DNA of 36,066 nt, from assembly GCA_018714325.1 (NCBI GenBank), contig DVNN01000164.1, positions 1-36,066 on the forward strand. Reading direction: 5' to 3'. Source of the stretch: Candidatus Pelethocola excrementipullorum. Its GTDB lineage: Bacteria; Bacillota; Clostridia; Lachnospirales; Lachnospiraceae. The first letter of the stretch is position 1, and the number at the start of each line of letters is the position of its first letter. This document shows, piece by piece, positions 9,895-19,402 of this stretch. The notes beneath the pieces are model-generated. The model made no database searches. It had not been told where the DNA came from and saw nothing but the letters and a program-made list of their open reading frames with translations. A program made the translations under genes and the position numbers.

Positions 9895-9923
9895 TGCCTA
9901 TGTATTATTCGCATGGTACAATA
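9895..9923 (+). promoter_or_regulatory. Sigma-A-like promoter for the DUF4190 gene
   Basis: TTGCCT-N17-TACAAT, followed by GGAGG ribosome-binding site and ATG at 9955. Confidence 0.6.
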
Positions 9924-9954
9924 ATGCCATGTTAATTTAACAGGAGGAAACGCT

Positions 9955-10569
9955 ATGAGTGATTATAGTTGGCAAGATAAGAATAATTCTGATAATCAAT
10001 CCGCAGACAATCATGATTCCACGAATCATGTTCAAGACGAAAACAACAGCACTGACTCTGGGCAGTACGAATACGGACAGTATGGTAACTCGCCCAATAG
10101 TAATATGCCCGGGCCATATGGAAACAATGGCTATCAACAGGATAACCCACAGAATAACCAGTACCATTATGATGGTAGTCCAAACAATTACAATTATAAC
10201 GGTTCCGACAGGCGTTATCAGGAACCAGGTTCCCCAGGCATGGCAACAGCCTCTCTGGTATTGGGAATCTGCTCCATCGTATTTGCTTGTTGTGGCCTTG
10301 GTTTTCCGCTGGCCGGTATCGGCCTGGTTCTCGCCATCCTATCAAGAGGCAAAGGTGAGATGAATAACTCCGCAAAGATAGGCCTGGGTCTTTCTGTAGG
10401 CGGAATCATCCTCGGAATCATAACCACAATTATGTCAATTCTTTATTTCAATCAGGTCTTGAGTCACATGGATTGGGACGCCTTATCTGATTATGGCTAT
10501 GATTATGGATATGAATACAATATTGACGATTATGATGAGCTGGAAGATTTTTTCAGAGAATTCTCATAA
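9955..10569 (+). CDS. DUF4190-type membrane protein with low-complexity N/D/Q/Y/S-rich N-terminus and acidic Tyr-rich tail
   Basis: SPGMATASLVLGICSIVFACCGLGFPLAGIGLVLAIL...KIGLGLSVGGIILGII two-TM signature; RBS aggaggaaacgct. Confidence 0.8.
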   Translation: MSDYSWQDKNNSDNQSADNHDSTNHVQDENNSTDSGQYEYGQYGNSPNSNMPGPYGNNGYQQDNPQNNQYHYDGSPNNYNYNGSDRRYQEPGSPGMATASLVLGICSIVFACCGLGFPLAGIGLVLAILSRGKGEMNNSAKIGLGLSVGGIILGIITTIMSILYFNQVLSHMDWDALSDYGYDYGYEYNIDDYDELEDFFREFS

Positions 10570-10596
10570 ACTACAAAAAAGATGGAGTAAACACAT

Positions 10597-11364
10597 ATGA
10601 AACGATCATCAAAAGAATTCAAGACAGAAGCCCGTGAGGCTTTGATTGGAAATTATGGTACGTATATTGGCTCTTATCTAATCTATACATTGATAAGTGT
10701 GGTAATCAATTTGTTTCTATACTGGTATCTATTGATTTCTAATTCCGAGTTAATAGCTATTACAGGACTTATCATCTCCTTTTTATTTGGCGTACTTACG
10801 AATTTAATAAAGGTCGGTCTAAGAAAAACCGCCCTGTCTATCAGCCGCCACCAGCCAATCAGAATCGGCGACCTGTTTTACGGCTTAACTCATCACCCAG
10901 ACCGTTTTCTGGTGGTGGAAATTATTATGGGACTTGTCTATGGACTATTCACCTACCTTCCTATTTTCTTTTACTCTAATTATAGGTTATCGAACTTGGT
11001 GACAGAATTTAATGTCTTTCGTCCGACACCAGAGGACATCGTTGCTTTTGCATTTAGCTATACAGCGGTTATCTTATTGATTGTAGCTGCTGGTGTCCTC
11101 ATAGCCTCTTTGCTGATGATGCCATTCGCCCTGTCCGTCTATCTTCTGATAGATAATCAGGAACTTTCATCCATAGCTGCCTTAAAAGAAAGTGCACGTA
11201 TGATGAGAGGGAATATGGGCCGCTACTTTTATCTGAGTTATCTGAGCTTTTTGGGATACTATTGCCTGGGATATTTAGGATCCTTTATTCCATTACTTTG
11301 GATTTATCCATATAAGGAAGTGGCATTATCCAATTTTTATCGGGAACTCAAACAGGAAATATAA
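10597..11364 (+). CDS. DUF975 family integral membrane protein
   Basis: MKRSSKEFKTEAREALIGNYGTYIGSYLI N-terminus and several TM segments; typical DUF975 start. Confidence 0.8.
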   Translation: MKRSSKEFKTEAREALIGNYGTYIGSYLIYTLISVVINLFLYWYLLISNSELIAITGLIISFLFGVLTNLIKVGLRKTALSISRHQPIRIGDLFYGLTHHPDRFLVVEIIMGLVYGLFTYLPIFFYSNYRLSNLVTEFNVFRPTPEDIVAFAFSYTAVILLIVAAGVLIASLLMMPFALSVYLLIDNQELSSIAALKESARMMRGNMGRYFYLSYLSFLGYYCLGYLGSFIPLLWIYPYKEVALSNFYRELKQEI

Positions 11365-11365
11365 A

Positions 11366-11408
11366 ACAAGAGAAACATCCATCTATTTGGATGTTTCTCT
11401 TGTTTTAT
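11366..11408 (+). terminator. Rho-independent terminator
   Basis: AACAAGAGAAACATCC-atctattt-GGATGTTTCTCTTGTT, T-rich flank. Confidence 0.85.
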
Positions 11409-11438
11409 ATTTGTATTAAATTTTCTAAAAAGTTACAA

Positions 11439-11467
11439 TTGTGTCGAAATATGATATATGCTATTAT
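11439..11467 (+). promoter_or_regulatory. Putative sigma-A promoter for trkA-trkH
   Basis: TTGTGT-N17-TATTAT upstream of trkA. Confidence 0.45.
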
Positions 11468-11526
11468 GAATAGAACCAAATTAACAACCACATATATGAT
11501 GAGAGGATTTTAATAGGTTACTATAC

Positions 11527-12894
11527 ATGAAAATCATAATTATCGGAGATGGAAAAGTCGGGCATAAATTAGCAAAACAATTGTCAGAGGAAGAACACGA
11601 TCTTGTTTTAATAGACCACAAAGCGGCAAAACTGAAGAACTCAACAGATGAACTGGATATCATCGGCATGGAAGGGGATGGAGCAAATCACGAAGTACTG
11701 TTAGATGCAGGAGTAGAAGAAGCTGATCTTGCCATTGCCTGTACCTCCTCTGACTCTATGAATATGATGTGCTGTCTTCTGGCGAAAAAACTTGGGGCGA
11801 AGAAGACCATCGCCAGAGTTAGAAATCCTGTTTATTATCAGCAGATGTACTTGATTAAAGATGATCTGAGATTAAGTATGGCTGTTAATCCAGAACTTGC
11901 TGTTGCAGAAGAAATATCGAGGGTGTTAATTTTCCCATCTGCGACGAAGATAGAAACCTTTGCAAAAGGCAAAGTAGAGCTGGTAGAATTTAAATTAACC
12001 GACCAAAGCCCTATTATTGGTTTGAGTCTTGAGGAATTATCACGAAAATACACCAGCTCTGTACTTATCTGTGCCGTCCAAAGGAATCAGGAAGTGATAA
12101 TCCCTGGCGGAAGTTTTGTGTTGCAGCAAGGGGATAAAATCAATATAGCATCCTCTCATAAGGGGATTGAGCAATTCTTCAAGGTAACAGGTAAATTAAA
12201 AAACAGAGTCAAAACTGTATTAATCTGCGGCGGTGGACGAGTCTCCTTTTATCTTGCGCAGAAACTAAGTAACTTACATATAGAAGTAAAAATTATCGAA
12301 CGTGATTACGACAGGTGTCTGGAGTTATGTGAGCTTCTTCCCCAAGTGACAGTGATTCATGGTGATGCAACAGACCATGAATTATTGGAAGAAGAGGGCA
12401 TCGACAGAGCAGATGCCTTTGTAGCCCTGACCGGAATCGATGAAGAGAATATTATCGTTTCTATGTATGCTAAGACAAAAAAGGTATCAAAGATTATTAC
12501 AAAGGTCAATAGTGAAGCCTTAACCAACATTGTAGATAATCTGGGACTTGACACAATCGTCTCTCCTAAGACCGTAACCGCAGATACCATTGTCGGCTAT
12601 GTAAGGGCGATGCAGAATTCCCTGGCAAGTGCAAACATCGAGACGGTATACCGTTTAATTAATAATCAGATAGAGGCAATTGAATTCATAATCAGAGAAA
12701 AGACCTTTTATACGGACATCTCAATTAAGGACATGGAGTTAAAAGAGAATTTGTTGATTGTTTGTATCGTCAGGAATAGAAAAATCATTATTCCTGATGG
12801 AGATGACATTTTAAAAGTCAATGATAGTGTAATCGTAGTTACAACTTGCCAACATGTTAATGACTTAAAAGATATTTTCAAAATACAGGGATAG
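11527..12894 (+). CDS. trkA: Trk system potassium transporter peripheral subunit TrkA (two RCK_N/RCK_C repeats)
   Basis: MKIIIIGDGKVGHKLAKQLSEEEHDLVLID and second Rossmann VLICGGGRVSFYLAQKL; duplicated TrkA_C regions. Confidence 0.95.
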   Translation: MKIIIIGDGKVGHKLAKQLSEEEHDLVLIDHKAAKLKNSTDELDIIGMEGDGANHEVLLDAGVEEADLAIACTSSDSMNMMCCLLAKKLGAKKTIARVRNPVYYQQMYLIKDDLRLSMAVNPELAVAEEISRVLIFPSATKIETFAKGKVELVEFKLTDQSPIIGLSLEELSRKYTSSVLICAVQRNQEVIIPGGSFVLQQGDKINIASSHKGIEQFFKVTGKLKNRVKTVLICGGGRVSFYLAQKLSNLHIEVKIIERDYDRCLELCELLPQVTVIHGDATDHELLEEEGIDRADAFVALTGIDEENIIVSMYAKTKKVSKIITKVNSEALTNIVDNLGLDTIVSPKTVTADTIVGYVRAMQNSLASANIETVYRLINNQIEAIEFIIREKTFYTDISIKDMELKENLLIVCIVRNRKIIIPDGDDILKVNDSVIVVTTCQHVNDLKDIFKIQG

Positions 12895-12903
12895 GAAAAC
12901 ATC

Positions 12904-14349
12904 ATGAACAAAAAGATGATACTATGTATATTGGGGAAAATGCTTGGAATTGAAGGGCTTTTATTATTGATTCCTGCACTTGTATCAATGATTTATGGTG
13001 AAAGAAGTGCAACGGCTTTTATTGCCACCTCAATGATATTATTTATAATTTACATATTAACCGGAAGAAAGAAAATAGAGGGTACAGGGCTATATGCAAA
13101 GGAAGGATTGGTTATCGTTGCATTTGCCTGGATTCTGTGGTCAGTATTTGGTGCCATCCCATTTGTATTAAGTGGAAGTATTCCTAATTATGTCGATGCT
13201 TTATTTGAGACTGCGTCTGGTTTTACCACCACAGGTTCTACACTCCTAAATAATATAGAAGATTTGCCCCAGGGGATCTTGTTCTGGAGGAGTTTTACCC
13301 ATTGGATTGGGGGAATGGGGGTTTTAGTTTTTGTTCTGGCCTTCATTCCATTGACGGATAAGCGTTCCATACATCTGATGAGAGCAGAGGTTCCGGGACC
13401 AAGTGTGGATAAACTGGTACCTAAGGTACGATCAACCGCAAAGATCTTATATGGCATGTATATTCTATTATCTGTTATATTGACAATTTTATTGATGTTT
13501 GGTGGCATGCCCCTGTTTGATAGTCTAATCCATATGTTCGGGACTGCAGGAACAGGAGGATTTTCCAATAAAAGTGCAAGTATCGCATATTATAACAGCG
13601 CGTATATTGAAGGCGTTATTACCGTATTTATGATCCTCTTTGGTATTAACTTCAATCTTTTTTATTTGCTTCTAATAAAAAAATTCACCGCTGCCTTTAA
13701 AAATGAGGAATTACGAGCCTATCTGGGGATCATAGCCTTTGCAACAGTAGCCATAACCCTTAATATATTAAGTATCTATCAGAGTCCGCTGAAGGCATTT
13801 CGAGCAGCCATCTTTCAGGTGGCCTCGCTTATCACTACAACTGGTTACGCAACTGCAGACTTTGATTTATGGCCCCAATTTTCTAAATGCATCCTGTTTG
13901 CCGTCATGTTTATAGGAGCCTGTGCCGGTTCAACAGGTGGAGGAATTAAAGTATCACGATTAACACTCTTGCTGAAAACAGTCACACTGGAGATTAAGCA
14001 CATTCTTCATCCACAGTCTGTAGGAATTGTACGCTTAGATAAGAAGAAAGTCGATCATGAAATCCTTCACGGTGTTTATGTATATTTTATTGCATATATT
14101 ATGATTTTCATCACCTCTATCTTACTGATATCTATAGAGAATTATGATTTTAGTACCACCTTCAGTTCTGTTCTCACCTGCCTCAACAACGTGGGGCCGG
14201 GAGTGGGGAAGGTGGGACCGACCAGCAGTTTTTCTGACTTCTCATTATTTTCGAAGCTGGTATTCTGTTTCGATATGCTTGCTGGCCGCTTGGAACTTTT
14301 TCCATTCTTAGTAATATTTTCACCTTCTATGTGGAAGCGAAAATTTTAA
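12904..14349 (+). CDS. trkH: TrkH family potassium uptake protein
   Basis: SGFTTTGSTLL, THWIGGMGVLVF, GTAGTGGFSNKS, CAGSTGGGIKVSR pore-loop motifs. Confidence 0.95.
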   Translation: MNKKMILCILGKMLGIEGLLLLIPALVSMIYGERSATAFIATSMILFIIYILTGRKKIEGTGLYAKEGLVIVAFAWILWSVFGAIPFVLSGSIPNYVDALFETASGFTTTGSTLLNNIEDLPQGILFWRSFTHWIGGMGVLVFVLAFIPLTDKRSIHLMRAEVPGPSVDKLVPKVRSTAKILYGMYILLSVILTILLMFGGMPLFDSLIHMFGTAGTGGFSNKSASIAYYNSAYIEGVITVFMILFGINFNLFYLLLIKKFTAAFKNEELRAYLGIIAFATVAITLNILSIYQSPLKAFRAAIFQVASLITTTGYATADFDLWPQFSKCILFAVMFIGACAGSTGGGIKVSRLTLLLKTVTLEIKHILHPQSVGIVRLDKKKVDHEILHGVYVYFIAYIMIFITSILLISIENYDFSTTFSSVLTCLNNVGPGVGKVGPTSSFSDFSLFSKLVFCFDMLAGRLELFPFLVIFSPSMWKRKF

Positions 14350-14371
14350 TATTGAAGTATTGTGACAACAA

Positions 14372-14406
14372 AAGACGGGTTATCGGCGGCAAGCTGCTAA
14401 CCCGTC
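14372..14406. terminator. Bidirectional hairpin between convergent trkH and DUF2752 genes
   Basis: AGACGGGTTA...TAACCCGTCT inverted repeat. Confidence 0.7.
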
Positions 14407-14410
14407 TAAA

Positions 14411-14845
14411 TCACCCTAACGGTACATGAAAGATAAGCAAAAAGACATTAATCCGTATCCAATGTATCATGATTATAGCCAGCGCTACATATAAATACCA
14501 ATTGTGAAAACGAATCCCAATCTTCATCCTGCCCTTAGACAGGTATTCTATGGAATTACTGGTCATATACCATAAAAAGAGAATCATGGTATAGGGCACC
14601 AGTGGGTGAAAATACAGAGAAATCAGTGGATGTCCCATCAGAAAGGCAAAAAATGCCCGGGTTCCCCCACAGCCAGGGCAGTATACGCCGGCAAAGCGAA
14701 ATAACACACACCCCGGTCCACCTAATCTTATGGGTACTACTTGCAGGAATACAACTCCTGCAAGCAAAAAGCACAGTACCACCCACCCAATCATATAAAA
14801 AGTTTTTCGTTCCACAGCTTTTCGATTTATCATTGCATTTTCCAT
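14411..14845 (-). CDS. DUF2752 domain-containing membrane protein
   Basis: CVLFRFAGVYCPGCGGTRAFFAFLMGHPLISLYFHPLVP: characteristic CPGCGGTRA motif. Confidence 0.9.
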   Translation of the reverse strand: MENAMINRKAVERKTFYMIGWVVLCFLLAGVVFLQVVPIRLGGPGCVLFRFAGVYCPGCGGTRAFFAFLMGHPLISLYFHPLVPYTMILFLWYMTSNSIEYLSKGRMKIGIRFHNWYLYVALAIIMIHWIRINVFLLIFHVPLG

Positions 14846-14859
14846 AACGTCATCTTTCT

Positions 14860-16062
14860 TTATCTCGAAAATAAATATCCCATCAATTCATGACCCTTAG
14901 CTACCACATTCCCACTCTTTTGGGCCTCTTCCTCATTATAATGCCAGCCATGTTCCTGAGGAGCACTGCTGTCATAAAGCAGATACGGAACAGGATCAGA
15001 TACATGGGTGCGCAAGCGAATGGGTGTGGGATGATCCGGAAGCACCAACAGACGATAGTCTTCCCCCGATTCATCCATCTGCTTCTTTAACATGTCTATA
15101 ATCCTGGTGTCCATCCTATGTATGGCCTCTACCTTACGCTCAACACTGCCCTGATGCCCCATCTCATCCGGAGCCTCAAGGTGGATATAGACAAAATCAT
15201 ATCCGTCTTTCAAAAGAGCATCCACAGCCGCCTGTGCCTTTCCTTCATAATTGGTATGAAGTCCGCCATTGGCGCCTTCCACCGTAATATTGTCCATTCC
15301 GGCACCCACTGCGATTCCCTTTAACAAGTCCACTGCCGAGATCATCGCTCCTTTTTTATGGTATTTCTCCTCAAAAGAAGAAAGAGCAGGCTTCGTACCG
15401 GCGCCCCAGAACCAGAAGCTGTTGGCCGGATTCAGTCCTTTGGCCTTCCGCTCTACATTGATCGGATGATCCTTTAAGATCTCATAACTGCGCTTCTGCA
15501 TCTGAAGCAGCATCTCATCCTCAGGCAGATATTCTCCGATGGTCTGCCCCAGTACATCGTGGGGAGGTGTCAGCGGAACCACCTGTCCCTTTGTCCAGAT
15601 CAGACAATGGCGGTAGCTGGTTCCCAGATAGAAGTGATAGGTCTCACTTTCCAGCTGGTCTGTAACTGCCTTCAACAGAACTTCCGCATCCTCCGTGCTA
15701 ATCTCCGAGGAACTGTGGTCTATAATGCTCTTCTCTTCATAAGGCAGATCATCATCGGACAGGGTTACGATGTTGCAGCGCAAAGCCACATCCTCAGCAT
15801 CCATATCCACACCGATGCTCAACGCCTCCAGCGGTGAACGTCCGGTGTAATATTCTTTGGGATCATATCCGATTACCGACAGATTGGCAGTATCGGAACC
15901 CGGAGACATGCCTTCCGGAATCGTATGCACCAAACCGATCTCTGACATCTTTGCCAATGCATCTAAAGTTGGAGTTTCGGCATATTCCAGCGGTGTCTTT
16001 CCGCCAAGGCTCTCAATAGGCTCATCTGACATACCGTCTCCCAGCATCACAATATATTTCAT
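14860..16062 (-). CDS. ApgM-type cofactor-independent phosphoglycerate mutase family protein; putative homoserine kinase
   Basis: MKYIVMLGDGMSDEPIESLGGKTPLEYAETPTLDALAKMSEIG..PEGMSPGSDTANLSVIGYDP alkaline-phosphatase-superfamily motifs; adjacent to hom and an ACT regulator. Start moved to 16062 behind RBS gaggaggaatt. Confidence 0.88.
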   Translation of the reverse strand: MKYIVMLGDGMSDEPIESLGGKTPLEYAETPTLDALAKMSEIGLVHTIPEGMSPGSDTANLSVIGYDPKEYYTGRSPLEALSIGVDMDAEDVALRCNIVTLSDDDLPYEEKSIIDHSSSEISTEDAEVLLKAVTDQLESETYHFYLGTSYRHCLIWTKGQVVPLTPPHDVLGQTIGEYLPEDEMLLQMQKRSYEILKDHPINVERKAKGLNPANSFWFWGAGTKPALSSFEEKYHKKGAMISAVDLLKGIAVGAGMDNITVEGANGGLHTNYEGKAQAAVDALLKDGYDFVYIHLEAPDEMGHQGSVERKVEAIHRMDTRIIDMLKKQMDESGEDYRLLVLPDHPTPIRLRTHVSDPVPYLLYDSSAPQEHGWHYNEEEAQKSGNVVAKGHELMGYLFSR

Positions 16063-16143
16063 ATATAATTCCTCCTCTGGCTTACAAGGCAAACACTCTG
16101 CATCTTTTGTCCATACAGATTGACTTACCCATCCATATGATAA

Positions 16144-16194
16144 ATGGCGCTACCCCTCACCAAGCCGGCGGCTTTGTGAAGGAATAGTCGCCAT
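16144..16194 (-). other. Long imperfect hairpin in the hom to putative homoserine kinase spacer
   Basis: ATGGCG..CTATTCCTTCAC-AAAGCC-GCC-GGCTTG-GTGAGGGGTAG-CGCCAT on the minus strand; no clear T-tract. Confidence 0.55.
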
Positions 16195-16222
16195 CTACAT
16201 GAAACTTATTCATCTATCCCGT

Positions 16223-16250
16223 GGATGCTCACACTGACACGATGAGCACC
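16223..16250 (-). other. Second hairpin in the same spacer, just after the hom stop
   Basis: GGTGCTCA-TCGTGTCAGTG-TGAGCATCC on the minus strand. Confidence 0.45.
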
Positions 16251-16260
16251 GACTGTGGTA

Positions 16261-17481
16261 TTAAAATCTCGCGCGGATCATGCCGATAATGCCTTCCAGC
16301 TTAGCGGCTTTTTCCTTATATTCTGCCTCGGTCATCTCGCTTGTGATAAATGCGAATTCTCCATCCATACTCGGGATCGTAACCGGATCCACCTCGCCAA
16401 ATGCACTTTCCACCGTGGGCAGGACACTCGCTGTACTTCCTTTAATACGTACGAAGAAGCGGCTGGACACTTCGTCCAGAGGCATCAATTCCAGTTTGCT
16501 GGAATCCCAGCCATCCCCCATCACCGTCTGATTCGGATTCTTAGCTGCTTCCACCACGTCAGCTACTACTGCACTGGCAGTGGGCAGCTTACCTGCTCCT
16601 CTTCCGTAGAACATGGCATCCCCCAGCATATTTCCATGAACGGAAACGGCATTGAACACACCATTGACGCTGTATAAGGAATTGGAGGAATCAATCATAA
16701 CCGGACTCACCATGGCATAAGTGCCTTTTTCCGTACGACGGCTGACTGCCAGAAGCTTTATGCTTGCACCAATAGCCTGAGCATACTTGATATCGGCAGC
16801 GGTGATTTTTGTAATTCCCTCGGTGTAAATGTCTTTATAATCCACGTAATTGCCAAATGCCAGCGAGGACAGGATAGCAATCTTACGGCAGGCATCGTAT
16901 CCTTCCACATCGGCTTCCGGATTCCGCTCCGCATATCCCTTATCCTGGGCTTTTTTCAGCACCTCTTCAAAGTCGGAACCATCACTTGCCATCTTGCTTA
17001 AGATGTAGTTGGTCGTTCCGTTCAAGATACCGGAAACTTCGTCGAGCTTATCTGCGGTCAGAGCCTGATACAAGGGGCGGATAATCGGAATACCACCGCC
17101 GCAGCTGGCCTCAAATAAGAAGTTCACCTGATGCTCTTTTGCGGTCTGCAGCAGGTCTGTACCATGCTGAGCTACCAACTCTTTATTGGATGTACATACA
17201 CTCTTGCCATTCTCCAGACAGCGCTTCACAAAGTTGAAAGAAGGATTCAATCCTCCCATAACCTCTACCACAATCTTCACTTCCGGATCATTTACAATAG
17301 TCTCAAAATCATGAACCAGAACCTTTTCCACAGGATCGCCTGGAAACTCTCTCAGATCCAGCACATATTTGATTTCTACTTCTTCACCTACATTTTTATT
17401 AAGGATATCCTGGTTCTCACGGAACACTTCCACAACGCCTGAACCTACGGTTCCATAACCTAACACTGCAACTTTTATCAT
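16261..17481 (-). CDS. hom: Homoserine dehydrogenase
   Basis: IKVAVLGYGTVGSGVVEVF, VVEVMGG, CTSNKELVA, FEASCGGGIPIIRPL, LNGTTNYIL, DVEGYDACRKIAILSSLAFG, C-terminal ACT. Confidence 0.97.
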   Translation of the reverse strand: MIKVAVLGYGTVGSGVVEVFRENQDILNKNVGEEVEIKYVLDLREFPGDPVEKVLVHDFETIVNDPEVKIVVEVMGGLNPSFNFVKRCLENGKSVCTSNKELVAQHGTDLLQTAKEHQVNFLFEASCGGGIPIIRPLYQALTADKLDEVSGILNGTTNYILSKMASDGSDFEEVLKKAQDKGYAERNPEADVEGYDACRKIAILSSLAFGNYVDYKDIYTEGITKITAADIKYAQAIGASIKLLAVSRRTEKGTYAMVSPVMIDSSNSLYSVNGVFNAVSVHGNMLGDAMFYGRGAGKLPTASAVVADVVEAAKNPNQTVMGDGWDSSKLELMPLDEVSSRFFVRIKGSTASVLPTVESAFGEVDPVTIPSMDGEFAFITSEMTEAEYKEKAAKLEGIIGMIRARF

Positions 17482-17488
17482 CCTGTTC

Positions 17489-17929
17489 TCACTCCCTGCC
17501 TAGTATTTTAAAATAATGAACACCATCTTTTCTCTCAATGCTGGCCATCATCGCCGCCGCATCTCCCACTTCCGGGGCGATATCCACGCTGATGGTCAGT
17601 GTGGCCACACCATTGAGGGGTATGGACTGATGGATGGTCAGAACATTACCGTGATATCTGGCAATGGTCTTCAAAACGCTGGACAACAGTCCCGGTTCAT
17701 CATCCATCTGTAGTATAAATGTGATTGTCTTTCCTTTTGCATTATCGTGAAAAGGGAAGATATCATCTTTATATTTATAAAAGGAGCTGCGGCTGATTCC
17801 CACCCGTTCGGTGGCCTCTTGTACCGTTAGCTCTTTCTTTTCCATCAGACGCTTTGCCGCCAAAACTTTCAGCAAAACTTCAGGAACAGCTTTTTCTTTT
17901 ACCACATAATACTTGCTTGTATCCGACAT
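17489..17929 (-). CDS. ACT domain-containing protein (UPF0735/PheB-like, N-terminal HTH)
   Basis: KYYVVKEKAVPEVLLKVLAAKRLMEKKELTVQEATERVGISRSSFYKYKDDIFPF + ACT (ITFILQMDDEPGLLSSVLKTIA). Confidence 0.92.
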   Translation of the reverse strand: MSDTSKYYVVKEKAVPEVLLKVLAAKRLMEKKELTVQEATERVGISRSSFYKYKDDIFPFHDNAKGKTITFILQMDDEPGLLSSVLKTIARYHGNVLTIHQSIPLNGVATLTISVDIAPEVGDAAAMMASIERKDGVHYFKILGRE

Positions 17930-18049
17930 GTTTCATCCTCTCCACACTGTTCGTCAACGAAAAACATTTGTACTCACAGTAAAGATACTACCATACTTTT
18001 TTTGTTTTCGCAAGGATTTTCCTTCCAGGAAAGACGTATTGTGCCAGAA

Positions 18050-18084
18050 ACAGGGCCAGATTTATATTCAAATCTGGCCCTGTT
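18050..18084 (-). terminator. Terminator downstream of prfB
   Basis: ACAGGGCCAGATTT...AAATCTGGCCCTGT perfect stem. Confidence 0.8.
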
Positions 18085-18112
18085 TCATCTTTAGATCACA
18101 GCTGTAAGCACA

Positions 18113-19223
18113 TTATTTCTTAAGTGCGATCCACTTTAGATATGCGTTTATAAATGGATCGATATCTCCATCCATCACAGCATCCACCTGACCACGTTCC
18201 TCATTGGTACGGTGATCCTTAACCATGGTATATGGCTGCATTACATAAGAACGGATTTGATTGCCCCAGCCGATATCTGTGACTTCGCCCCGGATGCCGG
18301 AAAGTTTTTCTTCCTGCTCCTGCTGTTTCAGCAAATACAGCTTCGCCTTCAACATCTGCATGGCCTTGTCCTTGTTCATATGCTGTGAACGCTCGTTTTG
18401 ACAGCTCACGACGGTTCCTGACGGGAAGTGGGTAATACGGATTGCCGATGAGGTTTTATTGATATGCTGACCACCCGCACCACTGGAACGGAAGGTATCG
18501 ATACGGATATCCTCATCTTTGACTTCAATATCAATATCCTCTTCGATATCCGGCATTACATCACAAGATACAAAGGAGGTCTGACGCTTTCCATTTGCAT
18601 TAAACGGAGAAATCCTGACCAATCGATGGACTCCTTTTTCGGATTTCAGATAGCCATAGGCATTCTCTCCATTAACCTGGAAGGTCACCGACTTGATTCC
18701 GGCTTCCTCGCCTTCCAGAAAGTCCAGTTCTTCCACAGAATATCCCTTGCGCTCCGCCCATCTGGTGTACATACGGTACAGCATGGAACACCAGTCCATG
18801 GCCTCAGTTCCACCGGCACCGGCATTTAACTTCACGATGGCGTTGGATTTATCATATTCACCGGATAACAGAGTCTTGATGCGGATATTGTCATAATCAT
18901 TCTTAAAGTTCTCCAGCATCTCCGCTATCTCCGGAATTACGGATGCATCATTCTCCTCATAGCCCATCTCGATCAATGTTTCCATATCTTCTTTGGCTGT
19001 GATGAGCTTTTTATAAGTGTCCCGGTCTTCCTTCAGGCTTCCCAGTTCTTTCATCATCTCCTGGGCCTTTTCCGGAACATCCCAGAAGTTGGGCTCTTCC
19101 ATCTTTCTTTCTAATTCTTCGATCCTCTGCTCTTTATTAGCGAGGTCAAAGTGAATCCCTCACTTCCACTAATGGTCCCTCGTAAGTACTCAGTTCCGTC
19201 TTGAACTGATCTAATTCAACCAT
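18113..19223 (-). CDS. prfB: Peptide chain release factor 2 with programmed +1 frameshift
   Basis: Main frame 18113-19102 and upstream contains GGQHINKTSSAIRITH. Short upstream frame from ATG 19223 (MVELDQFKTELSTYEGPLVEVRDSL) ends CTT TGA C; +1 shift gives DLANKEQRIEELERKMEEPNFWD. Confidence 0.96.
19145..19150 (-). promoter_or_regulatory. prfB programmed frameshift site CTT-TGA(C)
   Basis: In-frame UGA at codon 26 after CUU, followed by C, preceded by SD-like GAGGG; downstream +1 frame continues conserved RF2 sequence. Confidence 0.92.
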
Positions 19224-19402
19224 TGTTTCACCTGCTTTCTGTTTTTGATTTATGAATTCACAGACAAATCTATCGTCTGCAGTCCCATATCTTATCTATT
19301 ATACACTAGGAAAGAAGCCGATACAATAGAAAGTACGGGCTTTGACATATATATGAAAGAATAGGGAATATTAAAAATATCATCATAAGGAGAATAGAAA
19401 AC

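Noticed and set aside
9937-10375. Overlapping minus- and plus-strand ORFs around the DUF4190 gene
   Set aside because: Frame shadows of the low-complexity N-terminal region; only 9955-10569 has a promoter, RBS and domain match.
11408-11526. Possible c-di-AMP (ydaO) riboswitch upstream of trkA
   Set aside because: The leader is too short and lacks the conserved aptamer blocks; only a promoter-like sequence is visible.
16136-16260. T-box leader for threonine genes
   Set aside because: No T-box core (TGGNACCGCG-like) sequence, and it is downstream of hom rather than at the operon start.
19102-19102. prfB start at 19102 as in the ORF track
   Set aside because: The upstream frame plus a CTT-TGA-C shift restores the conserved RF2 N-terminus.
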